A stretch of 8,835 nt of DNA from an uncultured bacterium (GCA_905214825.1 CAJMNV010000082.1:1-8835), one strand, 5' to 3'. Shown: positions 1-6,912, counted from the first letter of the stretch. Numbers and translations are program-made. Notes: generated by a model from the sequence alone, not told the origin.

Positions 1-920
1 CTTGTGGTATGTGTTTGGTAAATTGTCCTTTTGGTCCGATTGCAGACAAAGGGCAGATTTTCCAGTTGATACAGGCGATGAACGAAGGGCATCGTGTGTA
101 TGCTGCGGTTGCACCTGCATTTGTGGGACAGTTTGGACCAAAAGTAACACCGGGCAAATTGCGTGCCGCAATGAAAGAATTGGGTTTTGCTGACGTCATT
201 GAGGTGGCTGTGGGTGCAGATTTATGTGCATCAGATGAAGCAAAAGACTTTATCGAAAATGTCCCAGAAAAACTGCCGTTTATGGCAACGTCTTGTTGCC
301 CTGCTTGGTCAGTGATGGCGAAAAAATTGTTCCCAGAATTCAAAGACTGTGTTTCTATGACATTGACACCAATGGTATTGACAGGACGTTTGATTAAAAT
401 GAAACACCCTGAATCTAAAGTGGTGTTTATTGGGCCTTGTGCAGCGAAAAAATTGGAAGCAAGTAGAAAAAGTGTCAGAAGTGATATTGACTTTGTGTTG
501 ACATTTGAAGAAATGATGGGATTGTTTGAAGCAAAAAATATCGACTTAAATACCATAGAAGAAGAAAAAGAGATTTCGGAAGCAAGTACAGATGGCAGAA
601 ACTTTGCGATTGCAGGTGGTGTTGCAACAGCAGTTGTAAATTGTATCAAACAAATGTATCCTGAAAAAGAAAATATTAAAGTGGAAAGTGCCCAAGGATT
701 GCGTGAGTGCAAAAAATTGATGACACTTGCAAAAGCTGGAAAGTATAATGGTTATTTGTTGGAAGGCATGGCTTGCCCCGGTGGTTGTGTAGCAGGTGCT
801 GGTACACTCCAACCTATCAATAAATCCACAACAGCAGTCAAACAATATGCAAGAGAAGCAGAATATGAATTTTGTTGTGAAACAGATTACTTAAAAGATT
901 TGGAACATTTAGAAAATTAA
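1..920 (+). CDS. Monomeric [FeFe] hydrogenase, group B type, 5'-truncated by the window edge
   Basis: This is the C-terminal part of an iron-only hydrogenase, a cytoplasmic enzyme that interconverts protons and H2, usually with ferredoxin. The reading frame is open from the first bases and starts inside a ferredoxin-type CxxCxxxCP motif (CGMCLVNCP). Numbered from the Met at base 9, the three H-cluster motifs are TSCCPAW (94-100), GPCAAKKLE (142-150) and GMACPGGC (253-260). All expected cluster cysteines are present, as is the Cys next to the first ligand that relays protons in this family. The Ala in TSCCPAW (Gly in classical HydA), the APAFVGQFG stretch and GPC in place of MPC point to the group B 'monomeric' class. 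About 304 residues are visible; from memory of the family, roughly 190 more should lie upstream, with further Fe-S sites. The Met at base 9 falls inside the Fe-S motif, so it is not the start. A strong terminator follows directly. The family is certain; the group assignment is likely. Confidence 0.93.
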   Translation, partial: CGMCLVNCPFGPIADKGQIFQLIQAMNEGHRVYAAVAPAFVGQFGPKVTPGKLRAAMKELGFADVIEVAVGADLCASDEAKDFIENVPEKLPFMATSCCPAWSVMAKKLFPEFKDCVSMTLTPMVLTGRLIKMKHPESKVVFIGPCAAKKLEASRKSVRSDIDFVLTFEEMMGLFEAKNIDLNTIEEEKEISEASTDGRNFAIAGGVATAVVNCIKQMYPEKENIKVESAQGLRECKKLMTLAKAGKYNGYLLEGMACPGGCVAGAGTLQPINKSTTAVKQYAREAEYEFCCETDYLKDLEHLEN

Positions 921-948
921 AAAAAACAATATTTTGTTTGGAAAATGT

Positions 949-991
949 AAATAGGAGAATACTTTGTATATCAAGTATTCTCCTATTTTTT
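949..991 (+). terminator. Rho-independent terminator of the hydrogenase gene
   Basis: A perfect 16-bp inverted repeat (arms 949-964 and 973-988) with an 8-base loop runs into a T-rich tract (986-991). It lies about 30 bases after the hydrogenase stop codon. The reverse strand has only a weak T tract after the hairpin, so it acts mainly on the plus strand. Confidence 0.9.
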
Positions 992-1209
992 ATATTTTGA
1001 GTATGGTGTAGACAAATTTCAGGGCATGGGTTTTGGTTATCCTATTGACACATAAAATGCATCATAGGTTACAAATCTCGCAATTTGAAATAGGATATGC
1101 CATTGGCATTATTTCGAGGGTTCATTTACTTTGTTGTATGACCATAGAAAAAGATGTATTGCTAGAGTGCATGTATGATATTAAATTTTTTTGAAAAGAG
1201 ACAGAAATA
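992..1209. other. Intergenic stretch with no recognised gene
   Basis: I see no convincing gene here. The stretch is less AT-rich than the gap at 1616-1986. A 45-codon frame (ATG 1057, stop 1192-1194, plus strand) has no Shine-Dalgarno sequence and no recognisable product. An open stretch in another frame, roughly 985-1048, could be a decayed coding remnant, but nothing confirms it. A short inverted repeat ATGCCA-T-TGGCAT lies near 1097-1109. No terminator is visible for the minus-strand gene that ends at 1210, so its transcript may run to the hairpin at 949-988. Confidence 0.4.
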
Positions 1210-1530
1210 TCAATTTCCTGGAAAATATAAATCTCCATGATATGTTTTTGTGTGCCAAATTTTCTCAAATTCTGCACTTGTTAGCAAACAAGCATGAAAT
1301 TCTTCTCCATATTCCCCAGAATTGATTTCAGAGACGGTAGGAATGGGGGCTTCTGTAACAAATCCCCATACTTTATCTTCTGTATTTTCGGTATGATGGT
1401 TAGCAAAAATGTCAATAAGCCTTGTGGCATATCGTTCTTCTTCTAAGTTGACTTCATAAATAATTACAACAGGTTCATCTGCTTCTTTTTCAGAAGTGTG
1501 TTTCCAATATAATTTGAGATATTCTTTCAT
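1210..1530 (-). CDS. DUF6881-like small protein
   Basis: This is a 106-residue soluble acidic protein with no signal peptide or membrane segment. The pattern of MKEYLKLYWKH, ADEPV, YEV, ERYATR, APIPTVSEIN and EFEKIW matches my memory of DUF6881, a domain of about 90 residues with no known activity. That match was made by eye. The ATG at 1530 is chosen because DUF6881 proteins begin close to this sequence. It has no good ribosome binding site of its own. The reading frame continues upstream to a TTG (1581) and then meets an in-frame TGA (1593-1591). Beyond that lie a strong Shine-Dalgarno sequence and an ATG ATG pair (1605-1600) in the same frame. The gene may therefore be translated by reinitiation, or it may have lost a longer N-terminus through a nonsense mutation. 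The C-terminus after residue 95 (KTYHGDLYFPGN) extends beyond the usual domain. It is a single gene on its own promoter. Confidence 0.72.
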   Translation of the reverse strand: MKEYLKLYWKHTSEKEADEPVVIIYEVNLEEERYATRLIDIFANHHTENTEDKVWGFVTEAPIPTVSEINSGEYGEEFHACLLTSAEFEKIWHTKTYHGDLYFPGN

Positions 1531-1590
1531 GATAGGATATTTTGGATATGATTTTATGAGAAAACAAAATTGCATACACAAGAATTCTTT

Positions 1591-1605
1591 TCATGTTCTC
1601 ATCAT
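1591..1605 (-). other. Four-codon leader frame (ATG ATG AGA ACA TGA) ahead of the DUF6881-like gene
   Basis: This frame reads M-M-R-T-stop. It sits just after the strongest ribosome binding site near the DUF6881-like gene and is in the same frame as that gene. The second ATG (1602-1600) is 5 bases from the Shine-Dalgarno sequence, which is ideal. An overlapping ATG at 1594 opens a different 34-codon frame that ends at 1490. Whether this is a true leader, a reinitiation device or the scar of a nonsense mutation cannot be decided here. Confidence 0.4.
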
Positions 1606-1607
1606 AT

Positions 1608-1615
1608 CCTCCTCC
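1608..1615 (-). promoter_or_regulatory. Strong ribosome binding site GGAGGAGG
   Basis: The minus strand reads GGAGGAGG, 2 and 5 bases before two adjacent ATG codons. Those ATGs lead only to a TGA five codons from the first of them, while the DUF6881-like domain starts about 75 bases further on. The mismatch between the strong site and the domain start is the oddity of this locus. Confidence 0.75.
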
Positions 1616-1639
1616 AAAAATGGGATTTTTATTGCGAAT

Positions 1640-1668
1640 ATTTTAACATAAATGTATGTAATTTTCAA
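1640..1668 (-). promoter_or_regulatory. Sigma-A-type promoter of the DUF6881-like gene
   Basis: On the minus strand a -35 box TTGAAA (1668-1663) is followed after exactly 17 bases by a -10 box TAAAAT (1645-1640). Transcription should start near 1633, about 20 bases before the GGAGGAGG site. The fit to consensus is good. Confidence 0.65.
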
Positions 1669-1986
1669 TAGAATGCTGACAATTTATACAAAAATATATA
1701 GGTTCATTGTATCTAAAAGGAATATACATGTTATATTAAAAAAAGAAGGATATGTGTATATCCAATTGTTTAAAAATATGTAATTTTATAGATATAAAAA
1801 TGAATTTTATAAAAAGAATGTTATATAAAATAAATTTTTAATCATCATTTTGATAGAAAAATATAAAAAAATCAAAAATAATTAAAATTTTATTAAAATT
1901 TTTTAATTATTATTTTATTGTGTAATTTGAATAATTTTTTTCGTTTTTAATATGAAACAACAGTATAAAATTGGCAATAATACCTA
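1669..1986. other. Very AT-rich intergenic stretch
   Basis: No gene is visible on either strand. Most of 1740-1960 is A and T with almost no G or C. An AT-only inverted repeat (arms 1877-1887 and 1901-1911, with a shorter symmetric repeat in the loop) can fold but has no GC pairs. In sequence this biased, such repeats are expected by chance. The stretch separates the minus-strand DUF6881-like gene from the divergent TRAP operon and may work as an upstream promoter element. Confidence 0.5.
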
Positions 1987-2015
1987 TTGAAAATTAAAAA
2001 TATATTACATATAAT
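1987..2015 (+). promoter_or_regulatory. Sigma-A-type promoter of the TRAP operon
   Basis: TTGAAA (1987-1992), a 17-base spacer and TATAAT (2010-2015) form a near-consensus promoter. The start point should be near 2022, giving a 5' untranslated leader of roughly 125 bases before dctP. That is long enough for regulation, but I do not recognise a riboswitch or a clear attenuator hairpin in it. A TTGACA at 2090-2095 has no matching -10 box at the right distance. Confidence 0.65.
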
Positions 2016-2148
2016 AAGAAGGTATCTCATATAAAATGGGTATGATAAAACAAAAAAATGTCTAAAATGATGATTTTATGCAGACTTATTTGACAGAGAT
2101 ATAACACTTTGATTGGAAAAGTGAAACAAATAAAAGGGAGGAGTATGT

Positions 2149-3300
2149 ATGAAAAAAAGGATTGGTGCACTGGCACGAGCAGGGGCTATGATGCTGGGCA
2201 TGACCGGTTGTGGGCAAAAGACAGAAAATGACACACAATCGGTTGCCCCATCTGACTTTGTGGAAAAAAAGGTAGAACCTGTGTCATTTGAATCAGGTGT
2301 GGAATTGCAAGAAAATTGCAAACACTTGATTTATGCATTGGGGAATGCACCTGCTACCATTGATGCCGCAAAGTATTTCAAAATGCGTGTGGAACAAGAA
2401 AGTAAAGGTGCAATGACCGTAGATATTTATACGGACAACGTATTGGGGAGCGAAAGGGAATTGTTGGAAAGCTGTCAATTTGGTGATTATGATATTGTAT
2501 TGGCAACCAATGCAACCGTTGCAGCATTTTGTAAGGACATTTACTGTCTGGATATTCCTTGGTTATTTGACAACAAACAACAAGTATATGAAGTATTAGA
2601 TGGTGCATTGGGTAATTACTTAGGAGAACAGCTGAAGGAAGTTGGTTTTCAGTTGTTGCAATGGCAAGAAAACGCATTCCGTACATTGTCCACAACAAAT
2701 ACACCTGTGGAATCTATGTCTGATTTGAAGGGTTTGAAAATTCGTATCATGGAAAATGAATTGCAGTTGGCACAATGGAAGGATTATGGTACAAATCCAA
2801 CACCTATGGCATTTACAGAATTGTTTACAGCACTGCAACAAGGTACTGTGGACGGACAAGACAATGGTGCAGAGTTGACATGGCAGTCTAAATTCTATGA
2901 AGTACAGAAATATTATGTATATACAAAACATATTTATTCTCCTTACATTATTTTGATGAGTGGAGAGCGTTTCAATCAATTAACACCAGAAGAACAAGAA
3001 ATTATATTGCGTGTATCTGATGAGGCAGTTGCATATGAAAGACAAAGATGTTCTGAATATGAAGCGATTGCATTGGAAAATATTAAAAGTTATCCAGGTA
3101 TGAATTATGCAGAATTGACACCTGAAACCATTGCACAAATGAGAGAAGCTTGTACTGATATCAAAGAAATGGCTTATGGAAAAGTAGAACATCCAGAAGT
3201 AATTGATTTGCTTTATGAAGAAGTAGAAAAAGCAAAACAAAAATATCCTGAGGAAAAAGTTGTGGCAGAACAACCGAATGCAACACAACCCGCAGTATAA
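2149..3300 (+). CDS. dctP: TRAP transporter substrate-binding lipoprotein (DctP family)
   Basis: This is the extracytoplasmic solute receptor of a tripartite ATP-independent periplasmic (TRAP) transporter. It captures an organic anion, typically a carboxylate, and delivers it to the DctQM membrane part. It has 383 residues. A lipoprotein signal ends at MTGC, so Cys21 should be lipidated, as expected in a Gram-positive cell. The family pattern is clear: GSERELLESCQFGDYDIVLAT (about 100-120), FRTLSTTNTPVESMSDLKGLKIR (177-199) with Arg178 and the conserved carboxylate-binding Arg199, and the QQGTVDGQDN motif (230-239). The start is fixed by GGGAGGAG at 2136-2143. Two oddities are visible: Arg10 sits in the middle of the hydrophobic signal core, and the lipobox has Met at -3. 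A charged tail (about 355-383) follows the domain. The substrate cannot be read from the sequence; C4-dicarboxylate is only the family default. Confidence 0.95.
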   Translation: MKKRIGALARAGAMMLGMTGCGQKTENDTQSVAPSDFVEKKVEPVSFESGVELQENCKHLIYALGNAPATIDAAKYFKMRVEQESKGAMTVDIYTDNVLGSERELLESCQFGDYDIVLATNATVAAFCKDIYCLDIPWLFDNKQQVYEVLDGALGNYLGEQLKEVGFQLLQWQENAFRTLSTTNTPVESMSDLKGLKIRIMENELQLAQWKDYGTNPTPMAFTELFTALQQGTVDGQDNGAELTWQSKFYEVQKYYVYTKHIYSPYIILMSGERFNQLTPEEQEIILRVSDEAVAYERQRCSEYEAIALENIKSYPGMNYAELTPETIAQMREACTDIKEMAYGKVEHPEVIDLLYEEVEKAKQKYPEEKVVAEQPNATQPAV

Positions 3301-3322
3301 AAATAAAGGGGAGGAAAAAAGT

Positions 3323-3811
3323 ATGAAATTTTTGAATGAACATCTAGAGGCTTGTTTTATCATACCATTGATGTTTTTAATGAGCCTTATCATTTTTGCA
3401 CAAGTTGTGATGCGTTATGTATTCAAAAGTTCTTTGACTTGGTCAGAAGAATTGGCAAGATATTTGTTTGTATGGCTGGTGTATTTTTCGGTAGCGTATA
3501 CAGCAAAAAAAGAAGCACATATTCGTATTGATGCAGCGATCAATATATATCCCAAAAAGGCACGTCCTTTTGTAGAGATTTTGAGTGAAGTGATTGTATT
3601 GGTATTTTCCATATTTATTGCATTTACTTCTATCACTGTATTCCAAAAAATTTCTGCAAGTGGTCAGGTATCTCCTGCATTACATATTCCCATGCAGTTT
3701 GTATATGCAGCCCCATTGATTGGCTTTGTATTAACTTCTATTCGTCAAATACAATGTATTTTTAGAAAAATAAAAGCATTGTCTAATCATGAGGAGGTGC
3801 AGAAAGTATGA
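3323..3811 (+). CDS. dctQ: TRAP transporter small permease subunit (DctQ family)
   Basis: This is the small integral membrane subunit that pairs with DctM in a TRAP transporter. It has 162 residues and four predicted membrane helices, at about 9-30, 43-60, 84-107 and 123-140. The DctQ signature RYVFKSSLTWSEELARYLFVW (31-51) spans the first cytoplasmic loop and includes the conserved Trp-x-Glu-Glu. The start at 3323 is chosen because GGGGAGG (3308-3314) lies 8 bases upstream. An in-frame ATG at 3260 falls inside dctP and has no ribosome binding site. The gap after dctP is 22 bases. The stop overlaps the dctM start as ATGA, so the two membrane subunits are probably translationally coupled. Confidence 0.94.
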   Translation: MKFLNEHLEACFIIPLMFLMSLIIFAQVVMRYVFKSSLTWSEELARYLFVWLVYFSVAYTAKKEAHIRIDAAINIYPKKARPFVEILSEVIVLVFSIFIAFTSITVFQKISASGQVSPALHIPMQFVYAAPLIGFVLTSIRQIQCIFRKIKALSNHEEVQKV

Positions 3812-5097
3812 CAGGTGCGATTGCAACAGTTGTTTTTATCACATTGATATTGAGCTTGGTTTTGACAATTCCGATTGGTTTTTCATTGGGTATTGCATCT
3901 TTGGCTTATATTTTCTACACAGACCAGCTGACATTGGGATTTGTGGCACGTAATATGGTAACTGGCTGTGACTCTTTCCCCATTATGGCAATTCCATTTT
4001 TTGTGTTTGCTGGTGAGCTGATGGGTGGCGGGGGTATTTCCAAACGCTTGCTGGATGTTGCTAATGTGTTCTTTGGTAGAATTCGTGGTGGTTTGGCAAT
4101 CGTAACCGTTGTTGTGTGTATGTTTTTTGCAGCAATTTCTGGTTCTGGTCCTGCAACCGTTGCAGCTGTTGGTGGTATGGTAGTACCTACCATGTTGGAC
4201 AAAGGGTATGACAAAAAATTTGTACTGGCATTGATTGCAGCCGCTGGTTCTATCGGCGTTATCATTCCACCCAGTATTCCTATGGTAGTTTATTCTGTAA
4301 CGGTAAATAGTTCGGTGAGTTCTTTGTTTTTGGCAGGTTTTATTCCTGGCATTTTGATTGGCTTGGTATTGATTTTTTACAGCTATTTTTATGCAAAAAA
4401 ACAAGGGTATAAAGGCGATAGTGAACCATTTAGCATGAAACGTGCATGGCAAGAAGTTTGGAAAGGAAAATGGGCATTGCTTTCTCCCATTATCATATTA
4501 GGTGGTATTTATGGTGGTATTTTCACACCAACAGAAGCAGCAGCCGTATCTGTAATATACAGCTTGATTATTGGTTTGTTTGTATACAAAGAATTAAATT
4601 TCCGTCAGTTATTGGATATAACAAAAAGAGCTTGTGAAACCACAGCAACTATCTTAGTGGTGATTGGTTGTGCAACTGCGTTCTCCAAAGTATTGACTTT
4701 GGGACGTATTCCAACAACGGTTGCAACATTGTTGACAACAATGACAGATAGCAAAGTGTTGATATTGCTTTTAATCAATTTGTTGTTGTTGTTGGTTGGT
4801 TGTTTTATGGAAACCGTATGTGCCATCATGATTTTGGCACCCATACTGTTCCCTGTTGTAACTGCTTTGGGTGTTGACCCTGTGCATTTTGGTATTATTA
4901 TGGTAACAAACTTGGCAATCGGTTTCGTTACACCACCTTTGGGTGTAAACTTGTTTGTGGCATCACGTGTGGGTGAAACAACGTTAGATGTGGTTATTCG
5001 TGGCATTATTCCATTCTTGGTATTGATGATTGGTACATTGTTGTTGTTGACATATGTTCCAGCAATTTCTATGTTCTTACCAAATTTACTAGGGTAA
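3808..5097 (+). CDS. dctM: TRAP transporter large permease subunit (DctM family)
   Basis: This is the large membrane subunit that carries solute across the membrane using an ion gradient, usually Na+ (family knowledge). At 429 residues it has the normal length for a stand-alone DctM. It is hydrophobic throughout, with many membrane helices. Family motifs seen in order are PFFVFAGELMGGGGISKRLLD (63-83), ISGSGPATVAAVGG (110-123), IPPSIPMVVYS (153-163), PTEAAAVSVIYS (241-252), MILAPILFPV (341-350) and GFVTPPLGVNLFVAS (372-386). The start is supported by GAGGAGGTG at 3791-3799 and overlaps the dctQ stop by four bases. A strong terminator follows 37 bases after the stop, so this is the last gene of the operon. 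Confidence 0.96.
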   Translation: MTGAIATVVFITLILSLVLTIPIGFSLGIASLAYIFYTDQLTLGFVARNMVTGCDSFPIMAIPFFVFAGELMGGGGISKRLLDVANVFFGRIRGGLAIVTVVVCMFFAAISGSGPATVAAVGGMVVPTMLDKGYDKKFVLALIAAAGSIGVIIPPSIPMVVYSVTVNSSVSSLFLAGFIPGILIGLVLIFYSYFYAKKQGYKGDSEPFSMKRAWQEVWKGKWALLSPIIILGGIYGGIFTPTEAAAVSVIYSLIIGLFVYKELNFRQLLDITKRACETTATILVVIGCATAFSKVLTLGRIPTTVATLLTTMTDSKVLILLLINLLLLLVGCFMETVCAIMILAPILFPVVTALGVDPVHFGIIMVTNLAIGFVTPPLGVNLFVASRVGETTLDVVIRGIIPFLVLMIGTLLLLTYVPAISMFLPNLLG

Positions 5098-5133
5098 CCA
5101 TTAGCAAAATTGTAAAAAAACATCATATAAAAG

Positions 5134-5166
5134 AAACAAACCACCAATGTCATTGGTGGTTTGTTT
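5134..5166. terminator. Bidirectional terminator between dctM and the hydrolase gene
   Basis: A perfect 16-base inverted repeat has arms 5134-5149 and 5151-5166. The innermost bases must form the loop, leaving a stem of about 13-14 bp with CCACCAATG/CATTGGTGG at its core. T-rich sequence lies on the right (TTTGTTTTA), and the complement of the left side also gives T runs. It can therefore end transcripts from both convergent genes. Confidence 0.88.
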
Positions 5167-5174
5167 TATATAGT

Positions 5175-5666
5175 TTATTTTGTATAAGAAACATCAGATT
5201 TTATAGAAATGGTTGCATCTTTTTCACTCCAAGTGATTTGGAAGTCCAGCAATTCTGCAACATCTCGCAATTTATAGTAAGTATAATCTTGTATGGTATA
5301 GGCAGAAACATTTTGTTTTTTGCCATCAAGATATAGTTTTGCAGAAGATGATGTTGCAGTTGTATCTTTTTGTGATGTATTTTCGGAAATGGGTTTATCA
5401 TAAGGGGTATCGGTTTCCAGATGAATTGCCATATCTTCTTCTACCCATTTTGGATAAAATTGTTTTTGTGTACCATGGAAAGCAGCAGCAATATCACGCA
5501 GTTTAAAGTAGCTATAATCATCTACAATATAAACAGGTATATCCATAGATGTTCCATCGATTTCTATTTTGGTTCTGCCTGCATATGCTGTTTTGGTTTG
5601 GTTGACTTGTGGTGGTATGTGTTCTGGCTGTACTGTTGTTGGTGTATAATAGGATTTTACAACAAA
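5175..5666 (-). pseudogene. Frameshifted C-terminal part of the GHL10 hydrolase: two copper-amine-oxidase-N-like stalk repeats
   Basis: This frame opens at 5666, directly where the hydrolase frame closes, and reads on without a stop to 5175. It begins with a Pro/Thr/Gln-rich linker (YYTPTTVQPEH, then IPPQVNQTK). Two related repeats follow, each with a DG strand, a V-x-Y/AY-x-I-x-DY-x-Y-x-KLRD core and a W-plus-charged strand ending in AIHLE or ATISIK. Such units, annotated as copper amine oxidase N-terminal or stalk domains, are common on secreted clostridial proteins, probably for surface display or binding. The only candidate independent start, ATG 5546, lies inside the first repeat and has no ribosome binding site. 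I therefore read this as the severed tail of the upstream gene. A sequencing error or a small deletion could equally explain the break. Confidence 0.75.
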
Positions 5667-6754
5667 TCACGCAAGCTAAAATAACAATTTCCATCTACAT
5701 TGTGATATTTTTCATTGATTTGCAATTTTTGTTTCATATCAGCGGCAATGTTGTCTTTGTATATATTTTGCCCAATGTATAAATCAACGTCAGTACCTTC
5801 TACAACATCATTCCACCATTTTACCAATGTTTCATAATCAGCAGAAGGATTGCCAATTTCCCAATAAATCTGTGGTGTGATATAATCCACCCATTCTTGT
5901 TCTATCCATTTTTTGGCATCTCCATAAACAGAATAATATCCTTCGGCACCTTTTGTAGCAGAACCTTGTGTGTCAGAAGTGTTGTTTTTCCATATGCCCA
6001 TAGGGCTGATACCAAATGCAACATTGGGTTTTATGCTGTTTATACGTTTGGAAACACGAGAAATCAAATCATCTACATGCCTACGGCGTTCATTTGCAAC
6101 AGCACCATCTCTGCTCTCTCCTTCTGGCAATGGATAATTGGAAGGATAAAAGTAATCATCAAAATGAATGGCATCTACATCATAATTCTGTACAATTTCT
6201 GCAACACTATCTTCAATATATTGTTTGACTTCTTCTCTTGCAGGATTGAAATACATTGCATTTTTGTGAGTCAATATCCAATCGGGGTGTTGTCTTGCAA
6301 TATGGTCAGAAGAAAGTGCGGCAAGGTCTGTGCCGGATGTGGTAATACGATAGGGATTTAACCATGCATGAAACTCCATACCTCTTTTATGTGTTTCTGC
6401 AATCATAAATGCCATAGGGTCATAGCCAGGGTGTTTGCCTTGCACGCCTGTCAAAACAGCACTCCAAGGATTGTATGCAGAATTGTAAAAAGCATCACCT
6501 TTTGGACGGACTTGTACCACAACGGTGTTCAAACCCAATGCTTTGATTTGCTCCAATTTTTCAATAAATTCTTGTTTTTGTGCAGAGGGATTGTTTTGTG
6601 TGGAGGGATAATCTGCACTATATACTGTGGAAATCCAAACAGCACGCATATCATGTTCGGGTGCTTTGGCAAATACAGTGAAAGTTGTAGGGGTGTGTAT
6701 TAAAATAGAAGTGCCTAATACAAAAACACTCATTTTTTGTAACCATTTTTTCAT
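5657..6754 (-). CDS. Secreted GHL10-type glycosyl hydrolase (YngK/DUF187-like), truncated by a frameshift
   Basis: This is a family 10-like glycosyl hydrolase with a TIM-barrel fold, acting outside the cell on an unknown glycan. Residues 1-30 form a signal peptide (MKKWLQK, hydrophobic core, then VFAKA). The catalytic domain shows MRAVWIST (36-43), LGLNTVVVQVRPKGDAFY (73-90), HAWLNPYR (129-136), DAIHFDDYFYP (194-204), FGISPMGIWKN (247-257) and WVDYITPQIYW (288-298). The start has AAAGGAG (6768-6762) 7 bases upstream. The frame ends at 365 residues in CYFSLRDLL-stop, just at the last strand of the barrel. In the other frame the sequence continues at once into a linker and two stalk repeats. 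One extra or two missing bases near 5660-5669 would join them into a protein of about 525 residues. The barrel may still fold but would lack its surface-binding tail. Confidence 0.88.
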   Translation of the reverse strand: MKKWLQKMSVFVLGTSILIHTPTTFTVFAKAPEHDMRAVWISTVYSADYPSTQNNPSAQKQEFIEKLEQIKALGLNTVVVQVRPKGDAFYNSAYNPWSAVLTGVQGKHPGYDPMAFMIAETHKRGMEFHAWLNPYRITTSGTDLAALSSDHIARQHPDWILTHKNAMYFNPAREEVKQYIEDSVAEIVQNYDVDAIHFDDYFYPSNYPLPEGESRDGAVANERRRHVDDLISRVSKRINSIKPNVAFGISPMGIWKNNTSDTQGSATKGAEGYYSVYGDAKKWIEQEWVDYITPQIYWEIGNPSADYETLVKWWNDVVEGTDVDLYIGQNIYKDNIAADMKQKLQINEKYHNVDGNCYFSLRDLL

Positions 6755-6761
6755 AAATATA

Positions 6762-6768
6762 CTCCTTT
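6762..6768 (-). promoter_or_regulatory. Ribosome binding site of the GHL10 hydrolase
   Basis: The minus strand reads AAAGGAG, 7 bases before the ATG at 6754. This fixes the start codon. Confidence 0.8.
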
Positions 6769-6801
6769 GAAATATTACTTGTATTTTAACATTATTTGTC
6801 T

Positions 6802-6848
6802 ATTGTAACATACTTTATTTGTATACAAAATTACGTTTTTATTACAAT
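6802..6848. promoter_or_regulatory. Divergent promoter region with a 12-bp palindrome
   Basis: TTTGTATACAAA (6818-6829) is a perfect palindrome that contains a TTGTAT hexamer on each strand. On the plus strand TTGTAT (6819-6824), an 18-base spacer and TACAAT (6843-6848) could drive aroE-aroK. On the minus strand TTGTAT (6828-6823), a 15-base spacer and TACAAT (6807-6802) could drive the hydrolase, although 15 bases is short. The boxes only roughly match consensus, so this assignment is tentative. Confidence 0.4.
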
Positions 6849-6912
6849 ATGATATTGCATATCTAGACAGATTGTATTAGCATAAAACAATAAATATAAA
6901 TGAGGTGATATA

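Noticed and set aside
1057..1194. 45-codon plus-strand frame
   Set aside because: It has no ribosome binding site, no promoter and no recognisable sequence.
1877..1911. Hairpin terminator in the AT-rich gap
   Set aside because: The stem has only A-T pairs, and such repeats arise by chance in sequence this AT-rich. No gene ends next to it.
2090..2095. TTGACA as the -35 box of the TRAP operon
   Set aside because: No acceptable -10 box lies 16-18 bases downstream. The upstream TTGAAA-17-TATAAT fits much better.
3260..3322. Longer dctQ starting at ATG 3260
   Set aside because: It would overlap the end of dctP and lacks a ribosome binding site, while ATG 3323 has an excellent one.
3883..5153. 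Long minus-strand open frames opposite dctM
   Set aside because: They mirror the repetitive codons of dctM and have no start signals or sensible composition. They are shadows of the real gene.
5175..5546. Separate gene starting at ATG 5546
   Set aside because: The ATG lies inside the first stalk repeat, has no ribosome binding site, and the same frame extends upstream into the linker.
5657..5669. Programmed -1 frameshift joining the hydrolase to its stalk repeats
   Set aside because: The bases around the stop (GAT TTG TTG TAA) do not form a usual slippery heptamer, and I saw no clear stimulatory hairpin just downstream. A mutation or assembly error is simpler.
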